Below, one piece after another: positions 1 to 8,535 of a DNA stretch of 17,438 nt (the first letter of the stretch is position 1; each line of letters opens with the position of its first letter). The notes under the pieces were generated by a model. That model made no database searches. It was given only the letters and a program-made list of their open reading frames with translations, and was not told the DNA's origin. A program made the position numbers and the translations under genes. Source of the stretch: Oehlia diaphana (lineage: Eukaryota > Glomeromycota > Glomeromycetes > Glomerales > Glomeraceae); assembly GCA_003833135.1 (NCBI GenBank), contig QZLH01000034.1, positions 211,922-229,359 of the forward strand, read 5' to 3'.

Positions 1-255
1 CTACATCTATATTCTAGAATTCTTTACTGATGATCTGCGTTACTGTTAATACTTATTCTAATTTACTGCGCCTTACATATTAACTATTAGTCGATTTCTG
101 TATACTACAACGCCAGACAAGTAATGATAGACACAATTATTGATATTAAGCATTCAACTACAAATATCAATGGCAATAAGAAAATTACCTGAAGGGCGCT
201 ATTCCAGAGGAACTCTAAAGAGAAGCGTAACTAGTGAGAATGCGGTAATCGTTTT

Positions 256-270
256 TTTAGTAATCGAAAA
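256..270 (-). repeat. TTTTCGATTACTAAA box, copy 1
   Basis: The reverse complement reads TTTTCGATTACTAAA. Close matches recur at 3267, 4113, 4195, 7341, 11300, 11385, 13879 and 17108, mostly on the plus strand. The best-preserved copies continue into a loose AACTAT extension. It looks like the best-conserved core of a longer, decayed dispersed repeat. Confidence 0.5.
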
Positions 271-552
271 CAAGAACAATGTCCGATATCTAACTATCCT
301 ATACAATAGTGTACCTTCTTGATAGTTTCATGTCATCCTAAGTTAATTAGTCTTCAATTGACTACAAAAATGGGAATATGTTCACTCCTAAGTCAAATTT
401 CAATTACCCGTGAATTACTAGGTATTTCGGATATTTTATATTTTTGTTGAAGCCCCTTTCGAATAGTGTCTTATGTAAACAAGTATACGTGCTGTTTAAT
501 TCAAATTCTTAGTTCCCACGTTAACACCAATTACCTTTCCACGTTTATTCCA

Positions 553-572
553 CTTCGTACCCTTTGGGTAGG
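553..572. repeat. short hairpin repeat, TACCC-TTT-GGGTA type
   Basis: The sequence CTTCGTACCCTTTGGGTAGG contains the perfect 5-bp stem TACCC/GGGTA around a TTT loop, preceded by the CTTCG leader shared with other copies in the window. A nearly identical copy lies at 17078..17098 and an inverted one near 6720. Confidence 0.7.
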
Positions 573-1035
573 AAATTCTTATTGGAGTAATAATATTCTA
601 CTGTTTATTGTGGATGGAGTCGATATTCAACTAAAACGTTTGATAGACATAAGGTGTGTGTTGTAGATGATGTGTGATACAAAGGATCATTTCCCAACTA
701 GAAATCGGAATTCAGAAATGCAGGTAGATCACCAATATATTAGCGAGTTATGGGATGATTACGGTTAGATTATTTGCATACTAATTTATCCTGGTTATTA
801 GTGCACAATAGGATTATTGCTTATATGTGAACAGCTATTTTTTGATGGTATTAATCCAGATTTGTGAAACAGACCCCTGATAGTCTTGCCATTCATTACC
901 ATTTGTTTTTTAGAGATTCCTAAAGTCGGTGAAACATAAAAAAGCGATACAGAAAATCGAAAAATAAAGATTACAGCACTGAAAACAAATATTCTCCTGC
1001 GTTTTCTTACAGTAAATGACTTAATATAAAAAAGA

Positions 1036-1093
1036 GTTCTTTGCCTCTGGTAAAGAACGTTGAACCCGCTTCCTGGAGAAGTTAAGGCTTCTC
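1036..1093. repeat. two adjacent hairpins
   Basis: GTTCTTT at 1036 pairs with AAAGAAC at 1052 around a nine-base loop. GAGAAG at 1076 pairs with CTTCTC at 1088. They differ in sequence from the main hairpin family, so relatedness is uncertain. Confidence 0.4.
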
Positions 1094-1247
1094 TTGTAAT
1101 ACTTGTAACACATAGGTTAAATGTGGGTGCCATTAACAATAGTTTCTTATTCCCTTGTAAAACTTCGTCGTATATGTAAAGTATCCTAGACGTAATTAAT
1201 TTTTTTTGTAATTAGAGAAAAATTCGATATATATACTATTTGTATCG

Positions 1248-1574
1248 ATGACGTATATGGAACTGACATATAGTGAGATTATAGGAGAGCTTAATAGTAT
1301 CTTAGAGTTTATGGAATTTTTCGGTCATGACATAGACGCAGTCTCTAATAAATTCGACCTCATCAAGGATAAAGTTCATGAGATTTATTTAGAAAGACCT
1401 CTTATTCCTAATTCAGCTAAGACCGTCTTATCTATGTCTATAGATGAATCTGAAACACCGTGCAAAGAGTATAGAAGGTTTCTTGATACAAATCATTTTG
1501 AAAAATTACGGGATGAAGTGAAGATACAAATCCAATTGCAAACTGCGGCAAAGCAGAAGAGATCAGCATATTGA
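1248..1574 (+). CDS. small orphan protein, 108 aa, mostly helical
   Basis: This is an uninterrupted 108-codon ORF starting at ATG 1248, with no signal peptide or membrane segment. The composition looks genuine: amphipathic helical stretches at about residues 8-25 and 36-50, a short polar linker with Pro and Ser around 51-75, then a basic helix (about 80-107) ending in a Lys/Arg cluster. I do not recognise a family. The next gene on the same strand starts only 95 bases beyond the stop. The two could be exons of one gene, but no in-frame donor before the TGA joins them cleanly, so I keep them apart. An in-frame ATG also occurs at codon 4. Function unknown. Confidence 0.55.
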   Translation: MTYMELTYSEIIGELNSILEFMEFFGHDIDAVSNKFDLIKDKVHEIYLERPLIPNSAKTVLSMSIDESETPCKEYRRFLDTNHFEKLRDEVKIQIQLQTAAKQKRSAY

Positions 1575-1668
1575 GCTAAATAAGGTTGGTCTTTTCGTAT
1601 TTCACGCCTATTGGTCAGGATATTTGATATAGCTTTTTTTTGTGGTAAAAAAATACCTGCACTTCAAT

Positions 1669-2124
1669 ATGTTTCAAGAGAATTTAAGCATAATTACTGG
1701 TAAGTGTTTAATACTTTGTTTGCACCTGGGGTGGCATTTTAGAGTGTCAGTACGTTAATGCTACTTATTATTTTTTAGATGCAAAAAATGTTTCGGTTAA
1801 ATTCAAAGATGGAAAATATATAAGTCCAATCCAAGAAAATGATTTATTAAGAGTCTAGTGAGTGAAATTATAGTCTATGAAATAAATTTCAGTCTGAGAC
1901 TGGGCTACGCCCAAAACTAAGAAATGATGTAATTCCATTATGTTGACAGTTTTATCAAAGATAAGAGAGATATAACTCTTTTTGTTAACGGCAATGAAAA
2001 ACTGGTACACCTTAAGGATAAGAAAGAAACTTTCAAGATTGGAACAAATGAAGTAAAATTAATTTTTCAGGAAGATGCTCATTCGGAAGCCATAAATGAT
2101 TCTTTAGTGACTCCACGAAGATAA
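1669..2124 (+). CDS. three-exon small orphan protein, 94 aa
   Basis: Joined exons 1669..1699, 1779..1857 and 1950..2124 give exactly 95 codons ending in TAA. Intron 1 has donor GTAAGT and acceptor TTTTTTAG; intron 2 has donor GTGAGT and acceptor TTGACAG. Splicing removes the TAG that otherwise ends the frame at 1856. The product has alternating Val/Ile/Phe/Leu stretches with Lys/Asp turns (for example SVKFKDGKY near residues 16-24 and ITLFVNGNEKLVHL near 44-57), suggesting a small beta-rich domain, then a polar tail ending TPRR. No signal peptide, membrane segment or known family is seen. Intron 2 contains a double-hairpin repeat at 1891..1913 and a second copy lies 77 bases after the stop. 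I rate the structure as likely and the function as unknown. Confidence 0.65.
1891..1913 (+). repeat. double-hairpin element inside intron 2
   Basis: AGTCT-G-AGACT is immediately followed, sharing one T, by TGGGC-TAC-GCCCA, so two perfect 5-bp stems lie side by side. The element sits between the donor (1858) and acceptor (1949) of an intron of the gene at 1669..2124 and is nearly identical to 2201..2223. Confidence 0.75.
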
Positions 2125-2200
2125 CGTCTGAGCTTATTTATTATTTGTTAACAAAGGTTTGCATTTTTATATTACTGATTATTATCGATTTTTTTCTTTC

Positions 2201-2223
2201 AGTCGGAGACTGGGCTACGCCCA
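2201..2223 (+). repeat. double-hairpin element, copy 2
   Basis: It differs from the intronic copy at 1891 by one base (AGTCGGAGACT instead of AGTCTGAGACT), followed by the same TGGGC-TAC-GCCCA stem. It lies just downstream of the gene at 1669..2124 and is also preceded by TTTC, like the intronic copy. Confidence 0.75.
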
Positions 2224-2802
2224 AAAATGATACATACACTTATACACGCCTATAATTTTTAGAAGCTACCTCAACGAAGAACCTTTTTACACCTTATTAG
2301 ACACAAATACATAATTACTATTGTCACGTTATGTTTTGTTTCTCAGTATATAGTTGTAAAATTGATTGTGTATATCTATCACGCATTATTTTTTTGAGCA
2401 GTTGCTATTAACATCAGCCAGTGCTATGATTTAATCTTAAATACTATTTGTCATTAAAGATCAGTTTTATAATAATTGACAACATCAAAATCAAGAAAAA
2501 CGAAATCGACAATAAAATTCATATTTCTTATCAATGAAATGCGCTATAACATTTTCAATAATGTTCTCGATGTAGAAACTTTCTTAGGCGATTTTTAATG
2601 GATAAGAATACTACTAGTGAGTAAAATAATATTTGGAAAAAATATTGGATACGTATGGTAAGTCATTTTTTTTGTGTATTGAGATTGTATATGAGTTGGA
2701 TGTCACCTAACCATGCTCTTCATACCCGAAGATTTAAGATATCGATCACATCTAGGCATATATTTTATATCCTTGTTTTTTAGTCTCCCAAAAATCACTT
2801 CG

Positions 2803-2815
2803 TGGGCATAGCCCA
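2803..2815. repeat. hairpin TGGGC-ATA-GCCCA
   Basis: A perfect 5-bp stem matches the second stem of the elements at 1891 and 2201 but has loop ATA. AGTCTCC occurs 20 bases upstream, suggesting a broken double element. Confidence 0.6.
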
Positions 2816-2839
2816 GGATTATTATTATTGAGTATTAAG

Positions 2840-2961
2840 AATTGTTCCGCTAAGATGAATTGCCCAACTCATTAACAAGGTAAAAGATAACGTAATTTCG
2901 ACATCACATTTGTCCTATGAAAAAGGAAACAATATGTGCTCTTCGAGCAGTCTCCCTAGAA
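2840..2961 (+). repeat. left arm of a dispersed inverted duplication
   Basis: Blocks of this stretch recur in reverse complement at 7640..7755: CATTAACAAGGTAAA, TTTGTCCTA, AAAGGAAACAAT.TGTGCTC and TTCGAG.AGTCT, in the same order and separated by a diverged, gapped segment. The similarity probably extends further left (TTCCGC.AAG). The arms lie about 4.7 kb apart and end in the same hairpin. Confidence 0.55.
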
Positions 2962-2992
2962 ACCTAGGTTTCTAGAACTTCCTTTGCAAAGG
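2937..2992. repeat. cluster of three palindromes
   Basis: TGCTC-TTC-GAGCA (2937..2949) is followed by AGTCTCC, then by the perfect 20-base palindrome CTAGAAACCTAGGTTTCTAG (2956..2975) and the perfect 12-base palindrome CCTTTGCAAAGG (2981..2992). The first stem is shared with 16609..16621 and, in inverse orientation and one mismatch, with 7641..7656. Confidence 0.7.
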
Positions 2993-3100
2993 TTTTAGGA
3001 AATGTGTTCATAAGACTGATTATATCTGCTCATAATCATGTGGACGATGTTTTTGAGAAGATATATTCTACAGGTATTTGTATCCGATGCTATCAATCTA

Positions 3101-3118
3101 CTTCGCAGGCTTCGCTTA
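3101..3118. repeat. short hairpin, CTTCGCAGGCTTCGC type
   Basis: A degenerate member of the CTTCGTAGGC-GAA-GCCTA family, lacking part of the right arm. A similar truncated copy, CTTCGTAGCTTCGCTATA, is at 11353..11370. Confidence 0.45.
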
Positions 3119-3433
3119 TATTGTCATGTTTTGTTATAGATAGTTTCACGAATTACTAGCCTTGATGAGTAATTATCCATGAGAACAAAGGAGAGCACAT
3201 ATTAATACACCACGCATGTGAGATTAATGATAAGAATTCAGATGAATAAGGAAGCAGTAATAGTTTTTTAGTAATCATAACTTAGAAATCATTACCCAAA
3301 GGATACTGTTAGATGGAGGGCTGAATTTGGTGTACTTCATTGCTCAATGTAGTTCGTTAATTATTTACTTGTCGCATACTAAAGTTAACAAAAATTCGTT
3401 CTAAGGTGCAGCGGGACAATTAAGAACGACACT

Positions 3434-3449
3434 GTGACCCACGGGTCAC
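3434..3449. repeat. palindrome GTGACCC-AC-GGGTCAC
   Basis: A perfect 7-bp stem around a two-base centre. The same palindrome with centre GA occurs at 14559..14574, and both are preceded by ACGA-AC. I know of no site it can be assigned to. Confidence 0.65.
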
Positions 3450-4112
3450 GATCTCAAAACAATGTGATCACGTGGTATAGTATAATAACTAGGGAAAAGA
3501 ATACTGTCAAAAAAAGTTGCGATACACAAATGAGATTGTGCGATTGCTGTACTAGACATTAATGAGATCATGTTTTACTCGCATATGTGTTCTGGACTAT
3601 TTTTATTTTTAACATGAGGTATATTACTTGTGAAATAAAAAATGTTATCATGTATTAACTGTCAATGATTTCAAAGTGTTAATCTTTATTTATAATACGT
3701 GGAAACATACGTTAAAAAATATTACGAAAAATACAGGGATACATATTACATTTGTTGAAAGTGCGACCGCTTGTCACAGAACTCGCTAATCCAATTCTTA
3801 GAATTATTATTAACAATTTCTGATGAACGTAGAAATATTTGCTGTAGTCACGATAACGGGTAAATGAATATTATAATAGATAACAATTAGTATATAATGA
3901 GACAATATCGAACATATGTAAGAATAAAAATCGGAAGGGAACACATACAGAAAAAAGAACAACTATACTTCATAGGTATCCAGATTGCATAGCTGATTCC
4001 TAATTTCAAATATTGCCCATATTCAAGGGATGCGCTCCACATATCTATGATCAAATTGCTTTTTTCTATTATCGAACATGTGTCTTCTGCTATCAAACAT
4101 TACGTCTTTCAT

Positions 4113-4209
4113 CTTCGATTACTAAAATACTTTCCCTTGCAATCAGATACTATGTCCTACTGTTTCTTCGATGATAGGATACATATATCCTCCGCTTCGA
4201 TTACTAAAT
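4113..4209 (+). repeat. two TTCGATTACTAAA boxes
   Basis: CTTCGATTACTAAAA (4113..4127) and CTTCGATTACTAAAT (4195..4209) stand 82 bases apart, with TATGTCCTAC between them. The spacing and the intervening TGTCC resemble the arrangement around 7310-7355 and 13785-13895. Confidence 0.5.
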
Positions 4210-4316
4210 AACTTATCCAAAATATTGTCGCAACCTTTGAACCTGATTGAGTGTGATCCAATCATCACAGCCATGTATAACGAAGTTATTACTATTATTT
4301 GCTATAACTGACCCAA

Positions 4317-4538
4317 TTATTTAAGATCATCATGATATAGCACTGGTACATTAAACGTAAACATTGCTCCCCATTTTTCGATTCCAGTACACATGCTGGT
4401 AAACAAAACAAAAAATATACTCTGTTCTGTAGTAGACACAAAAACCCCCCTATTTTTGGATAAATGTAATCCCCCCATTTTGGAATGTTCGATATCGCCC
4501 CCCATGTTATTAACCAGCATTTGTGCTATTTGTGTCAT
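4317..4538 (-). pseudogene. decayed G-rich box downstream of primase-like copy 1
   Basis: A 73-codon minus-strand frame whose first half has three evenly spaced Gly-rich turns (MGGD, MGGL, RGVFV) encoded by runs of five or six G. The frame at 8276..8410 downstream of the second primase-like gene shows the same spacing (RGD, RGI, GGF), and the opposite strand is not conserved as an open frame in both, so the minus strand was coding. Upstream the reading continues in frame across a TAA (4551..4553) into a stretch containing WAIPENV, which matches HIPEES in copy 2. It is probably the remains of a 3' exon or small downstream gene, now broken by a stop. Domain unknown. Confidence 0.5.
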
Positions 4539-4677
4539 TGTTACTTCGAAGTCTTAAACATTTTCCGGAATAGCCCATATCTTGCTCATGGTGGATTGAA
4601 TTGGTATGATTGGCACGATGGTGTAATTGTTATGAACATGTGAGGACCGCACCCATATGATCTTGTTTCAGTGAAAA

Positions 4678-5985
4678 CTAGGCAAAACCCACTGGTATTG
4701 TGTATACATACAACATTACGAACAAGTGCAATCGTGGAAACAAATATTCTCTCCCAGCTATTCGTCTCATTTTTGCAAAAATAGTTCTTGAACCGAATAT
4801 TTTGATTACTATGAGTCTTCCAACCATTCTAACGATTACTACTTCTGCGTCCAAGGTCTTTTCCATTCTCGCATTTCCTCTATGTTGACGTTGATGCTGC
4901 TGTCTTTCCAACATACCATCTTTTTTCTTCTGTGGTAACTTTGATTCAGTGACATGTGTTCCACTCCGCATTTGTCTTATACTGCTTTGTTTGATCTCCT
5001 TTGCAATGAAGAAAAGCAGGACCAAACAGTTTAATGCAATAGCGTACTGATTATTAATCGAAGGCAGATGTTTTTTTGTTGGCAACGTTGTAATCGTACC
5101 TTTAATTTGTTCGTTACCGGTACTGTCAGATTGTTTATCACGATAACCTTTGTTCTGTAACGATTCTTCACCGCACAAATCATCTTGTTTCGCCAATGAG
5201 GTAGTTTGTTGTTGGACAGTAAAGTCGTTTCTGCTGATCACAGTGTGAGGACCTTCATTCATATTTTCATGCTGATTTGATGAACCAGATGAGATACATC
5301 CATTTTGTATGTCACATTCGGCTATTGATGTAGAAGGAACCATGCAACTCAAGTCCGGAAACTTTTTAACAAATAATTTGTTCTTGTGAATATCAACGTT
5401 TGTTCTTAAGAATTGACTAAAACGAGAAACTTTCTTGTGTAAGGATTCCTTAGGACATGTAGAGCCAAGTATAGGGACTAGTTGAATAGGGTCATTGTAT
5501 TGGAGACTAATTAGCCTCTCTATAGTCTGTAAATGTAAATGATGTGGCCTGTATGTGAAAATCGTTTGTCCAGTAACCATGCCATACTCATCCATGACAA
5601 CAAAGTCATTTGGTGATTTAGGCACATTTGTTATTCCACTATAATTATCACGAAATACTTCTAACATCCCGTCAAGAGCTTGTCTCAGTAAATTAACTAT
5701 TTTTGTTCCAGAGATTCTATTGAGTATACCGAACTCTACATGGATCCGAGGAAATTGTGGTAAATCCCCATACACTACTTCGGAAAAGGATCTTAAGTGT
5801 TCGGTTACGTTATCGTGGAACTCCCAAAACTCTTCACGTGAATGAAAAACCCTATACATGTCTGCATTGTGATCCTTAACTACTAATTTCGTAGATAGCT
5901 CTTCTTTGTCATACACATCCTCAACAGACAATTCATGTTGTTTTTGTGTTGTTGGGCAGCTATAATTATCTGTTCCGTATTCCAT
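4678..5985 (-). CDS. AEP primase-like protein with lost active site, copy 1 (435 aa)
   Basis: Residues about 28-215 align by eye with the paralogue at 8887..10866: LSTKLVVKDH, YRVF.S..EFW.F, HLR.FSEVV..D.PQ, a DxVVMDE.G block, ILGST and FLRTNVDI. The layout resembles an archaeo-eukaryotic primase domain such as those in viruses and integrated elements, where an acidic D-x-D follows the PQ segment. Here that site reads HVE (residues 82-84), and about 20 residues around the expected S-x-H motif are missing compared with copy 2. A polar linker (about 216-310) precedes a hydrophobic segment at about 313-328, then a Gln/Arg/Lys-rich tail and two more hydrophobic patches. The start ATG matches copy 2, and the 5' flanks are similar. 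Either a repurposed non-catalytic protein or a young pseudogene with its frame still open; primase activity is unlikely. Confidence 0.6.
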   Translation of the reverse strand: MEYGTDNYSCPTTQKQHELSVEDVYDKEELSTKLVVKDHNADMYRVFHSREEFWEFHDNVTEHLRSFSEVVYGDLPQFPRIHVEFGILNRISGTKIVNLLRQALDGMLEVFRDNYSGITNVPKSPNDFVVMDEYGMVTGQTIFTYRPHHLHLQTIERLISLQYNDPIQLVPILGSTCPKESLHKKVSRFSQFLRTNVDIHKNKLFVKKFPDLSCMVPSTSIAECDIQNGCISSGSSNQHENMNEGPHTVISRNDFTVQQQTTSLAKQDDLCGEESLQNKGYRDKQSDSTGNEQIKGTITTLPTKKHLPSINNQYAIALNCLVLLFFIAKEIKQSSIRQMRSGTHVTESKLPQKKKDGMLERQQHQRQHRGNARMEKTLDAEVVIVRMVGRLIVIKIFGSRTIFAKMRRIAGREYLFPRLHLFVMLYVYTIPVGFA

Positions 5986-6015
5986 TCTTTAGTAAGGTCA
6001 TGTTAATTCAAATGG
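5986..6015 (-). promoter_or_regulatory. 5' flank shared with the second primase-like gene
   Basis: Immediately upstream of the ATG the two paralogues share an AT-rich stretch ending in TTCAAAT (here 6006..6012, in the paralogue near 10886..10892). This supports homologous start codons and a duplicated 5' untranslated region. No defined promoter element is visible. Confidence 0.35.
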
Positions 6016-6715
6016 AAAACAAAATCTAAAAAGATATGATTTCGTATACTAAAACAGTACCTGAGACAAAAAATATTTGACACCGTAAAAAATAAGACAA
6101 TGATCTGGAACAAGGTTAATAACTTAATAAAGGAGACCTGAAGATAAATTCCAAGGGAAATAATGTAAAAGTCAATCCATGTGTTCGATGTAAGCTACCC
6201 TAAAGTAATATTATGTCGGGTAATCAAAATGGAACACGTTAACTCACAGACCATTATATTCATGTAACATAAATAGCTTAAGAACAAAATAGTATACTTA
6301 CGGAGCAGTTGTACAATCAGTATGTAGATATTGTATCAACGCATAGACGTAATGCAAGTGTTCTCACTTGGAATAAGTATAATGCAACAGTCCAATGTAT
6401 TACGATTTCTTCTATTTATTGTAAAACCACATTGGAATAATCTTGGTGGACAAATGCATCATCTACGGTCATCTATATAAGACAAGGTATGAAATAAAAA
6501 AGGTTCATGGAGAAAAAATACGAACCAGTTTCTCATATGTCTATATTACTAGGTCCAAAAGGAAATTCTTTTCTCCAAAATAATAACTGTTGACAGTTTC
6601 TTCCTGTAACCACTCTCTGTCTTATATTATGTCTACGTGGCAAATTTTATTGTGATAAAAAAGTATAACATAACAACCATGATCGTGGCAAGTAATCGAA
6701 TTATATATCTATCTT

Positions 6716-6794
6716 TTCGAACCCAAAGGGTAGATGGAATCTACTTCGTACCCGTAAGGTAGGGCAAGAGTAGGACTGGCATTGCGAAGCAATG
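6716..6794. repeat. three hairpins in a cluster
   Basis: An inverted TACCC-type copy (ACCCAAAGGGTAG, 6721..6733) is followed by CTACTTCGTACCCGTAAGGTAGGG (6741..6764), so two family members face each other. A third hairpin, CATTGC-GAA-GCAATG (6780..6794), keeps the GAA loop but has a different, fully paired 6-bp stem. Confidence 0.65.
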
Positions 6795-7085
6795 TGTTCC
6801 CAATTTCAAAGAAATAACTTTCACAGCTTTACCAAAATATATCTATATGTTCTCTATATGGTCCTTTAGATGTCCCAGTTTTCTTTCATAAATATTCAGA
6901 TATCCTTATAAACGACAATTGTATTATTTTTGCTCCCGTTAATATACCGTTATAATATTATTGCGTTCTCAAATTAGTTCCAATCGACTTTGTGATTAGT
7001 AGCAAGATAATTGAGAATATAACAGTTCGTCGACTACAGAATATGTTCCATTGCAGATATCCACTTTTGAAAGAGACAATATCTA

Positions 7086-7103
7086 CTTCGTACCTGGAAG
7101 GTA
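7086..7103. repeat. short hairpin CTTCGTACC-TGGAA-GGTA
   Basis: It keeps the CTTCGTAC leader of the family but has a diverged loop and only a four-base stem (TACC/GGTA). Confidence 0.5.
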
Positions 7104-7340
7104 ATGCGACTATCCTTGTAAAATTTGCTAAAGAGATGATTATAGTCCATTTTTTGTTAGTTCTGGTGACGATAAAAAAGATGATGTACAGTATCTCTTA
7201 GGTTACGATGTCACTCTTTTAATTGTACTGCTACGTCTTAGAACTAATTTCTGTTGACAATTAATGAACTGCATTGGTCAAAAAGCATCACCAAATCAAA
7301 CCTCTATCTACATGTGTCCTTTGGAGTAATAACGTCTAAG

Positions 7341-7355
7341 TTTTCGATTACTAAA
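7341..7355 (+). repeat. TTTTCGATTACTAAA box
   Basis: The exact 15-base match to the repeat core. Upstream are TGTCCTTTGG (7316) and a TTAGAACTAATTTCTGTTGACA stretch, matching the order seen at 11440 and 13790. Confidence 0.55.
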
Positions 7356-7481
7356 AAGCTATTACTGTTTCCTTGTTCATTCGAATTCTCATCATTGATA
7401 GGTGTAGTCGGATTAATACATGTCTCTTGGATCATTTTCACTTAATTCGTAAAACTAACTGTAACAAAAGTGTATGTTAAT

Positions 7482-7503
7482 GTAGGCGAAGCTTACGAAG
7501 TAG
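7482..7503. repeat. short hairpin GTAGGCGAAGCTTACGAAGTAG
   Basis: A member of the GTAGGC-GAA-GCCTAC family with the trailing GAAGTAG arm, in inverse orientation relative to 13957. One stem position is changed (GCTTAC). Confidence 0.6.
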
Positions 7504-7639
7504 CTTTAGCTAGTTTCACTAAACTGGTTGGCATAATAAATTGGAAGTACGAAATTAACACTCGTAGGTGGATCCATTCTCGAAGACAGAATTACTGTAT
7601 TTTTAATAGAAGTGAACATGAGTAGACACAATCAGCCGT

Positions 7640-7755
7640 AGACTACTCGAAGAGCACAAATTGTTTCCTTTTTTTGTAGGACAAATACGATATCGTATAT
7701 TTACCTTGTTAATGAAATTAATGACTTGTCTTACTTTGCGGAATAGTATGAAATA
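7640..7755 (-). repeat. right arm of the inverted duplication
   Basis: Read on the minus strand it contains CATTAACAAGGTAAA, TTTGTCCTA, AAAGGAAACAATTTGTGCTC and TTCGAGTAGTCT, collinear with 2840..2961. The stem TGCTC/GAGCA has become TGCTC/GAGTA, a G-U type pair. The following bases (ACGGCTGATTG) resemble those after the copy at 16609. Confidence 0.55.
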
Positions 7756-7819
7756 TCAGGAAACAAAAACAAGGATATCTTGTAGATGCCTGGAGGACAA
7801 CCTATAAAACTAGTGAAAC

Positions 7820-7832
7820 TAGGCGAAGCCTA
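7820..7832. repeat. hairpin TAGGC-GAA-GCCTA
   Basis: A perfect 5-bp stem with a GAA loop; it may be the basic unit of the hairpin family. Confidence 0.65.
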
Positions 7833-8275
7833 AATCTTTTACAATTCGAGGGCTATAAGAGATAGGATGTGATCCGAGTATTATATCTTCGTTTTTCCTT
7901 AGGTATGAAGAATAAGGTTAGTATGACATCAACTCATATACAATGCGTACAAAAAATGACTATCAAACGTTGTCTATTATCTATTCTAATATACTCACTA
8001 GTAGTAATCTTGTCCATTAAAAAAATGCCTAATATGTTACATAGCGCAATTGAATTTTATTGTCTGATTACATTTTTCTTGATTTTGATGTTGACACAAA
8101 ACATTAATAACATCGAACCAAAGCAAGTACCTAGTGACAACTTTTATGCAAAAATTCTACGTCATAGATCACATGATACTCTACACATTTGTTCAGAGTG
8201 TCACATGAATAGTAATACGCCAAAGATCATGATATGCTTTTTTTTTAAGCCCATTTCATTAAATGAAGTTGTTAA

Positions 8276-8410
8276 CTACGTGGTATTTGTCTTTGACAGG
8301 AGACACAAAAACCCCCCATGTTTGTTGGTAAACGCAATCCCCCTCTGTTTGTCGATGAACATATCCCCTCTATACTTGCCAATGGTTATTCTCCCGTATT
8401 TGTGAAACAC
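8276..8410 (-). pseudogene. decayed G-rich box downstream of primase-like copy 2
   Basis: A 44-codon minus-strand frame with the same spacing of G-rich turns (YRGD, QRGI, HGGF) as 4317..4538. It opens right after a TAG/AG at 8411..8413. A different frame just upstream reads HIPEES, matching WAIPENV of copy 1, so a frameshift separates the two halves here, while copy 1 has an in-frame stop. The two lesions differ, so decay happened separately after the duplication. Confidence 0.5.
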
Positions 8411-8535
8411 CTAAGTGTCTGGATTCCTCTGGAATATGTTCGGCTGCTAATATAGATACCAATGAACAGAATAGGGCAAATATATGTTGCAAGTTATAGT
8501 AGAGCAACACTATTTCCACTCACAATGCAGGCTGT

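Larger units (their letters stand above)
1..1247. other. gene-poor 5' region with scattered repeats
   Basis: I find no convincing gene in this stretch. Open frames at 140..322, 466..666 and (minus) 798..1139 lack recognisable domains, splice signals or a neighbouring paralogue. The stretch carries one reverse-complement copy of the TTTTCGATTACTAAA box (256..270), one TACCC-TTT-GGGTA hairpin (553..572) and two further hairpins at 1036..1093. The sequence just upstream of the gene at 1248 is very AT-rich and contains TATATATA at 1228..1235. Confidence 0.5.
2125..4316. other. long repeat-rich intergenic region
   Basis: No gene could be supported here. It contains hairpins at 2201, 2803, 2937-2992 and 3101, the GTGACCC palindrome at 3434, three TCGATTACTAAA-type boxes (3267..3280, 4113..4127, 4195..4209) and one arm of an inverted duplication (2840..2961). 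A frame at 3887..4096 on the minus strand has no features of interest. Short coding-like patches near 2457..2600 carry several stops. Confidence 0.5.
6016..8275. other. intergenic region between the tandem paralogues
   Basis: No supported gene. It holds several short hairpins (6716..6794, 7086..7103, 7482..7503, 7820..7832), one TTTTCGATTACTAAA box (7341..7355) and the right arm of the inverted duplication (7640..7755). Open frames at 6992..7201, 7254..7445 and 7869..8405 overlap these repeats or the antisense coding box, and show no domain. Confidence 0.45.

Noticed and set aside
798..1139. 113-codon minus-strand ORF
   Set aside because: Basic/hydrophobic composition without domain; it overlaps two hairpins and has no paralogue. 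Could be a chance frame in AT-rich DNA.
1891..2223. CRISPR-like repeats
   Set aside because: Only two nearby copies with unequal context and a eukaryotic intron structure; no regular spacers.
2457..2600. Coding-like patches rich in Ile, Lys and Asn
   Set aside because: Stops interrupt every frame, and the composition is what AT-rich DNA gives by chance. No splice sites join the pieces.
4434..4515. G-quadruplex from the runs of G
   Set aside because: Three G runs about 20 bases apart are too widely spaced for a typical quadruplex, and they are better explained as Gly codons of the decayed coding box.
7869..8405. 178-codon plus-strand ORF with hydrophobic segments
   Set aside because: Its 3' part lies antisense to the G-rich box. 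In the paralogous box downstream of copy 1 the corresponding plus frame has stops, while the minus frame is open in both. No splice, domain or homologue signal supports it.
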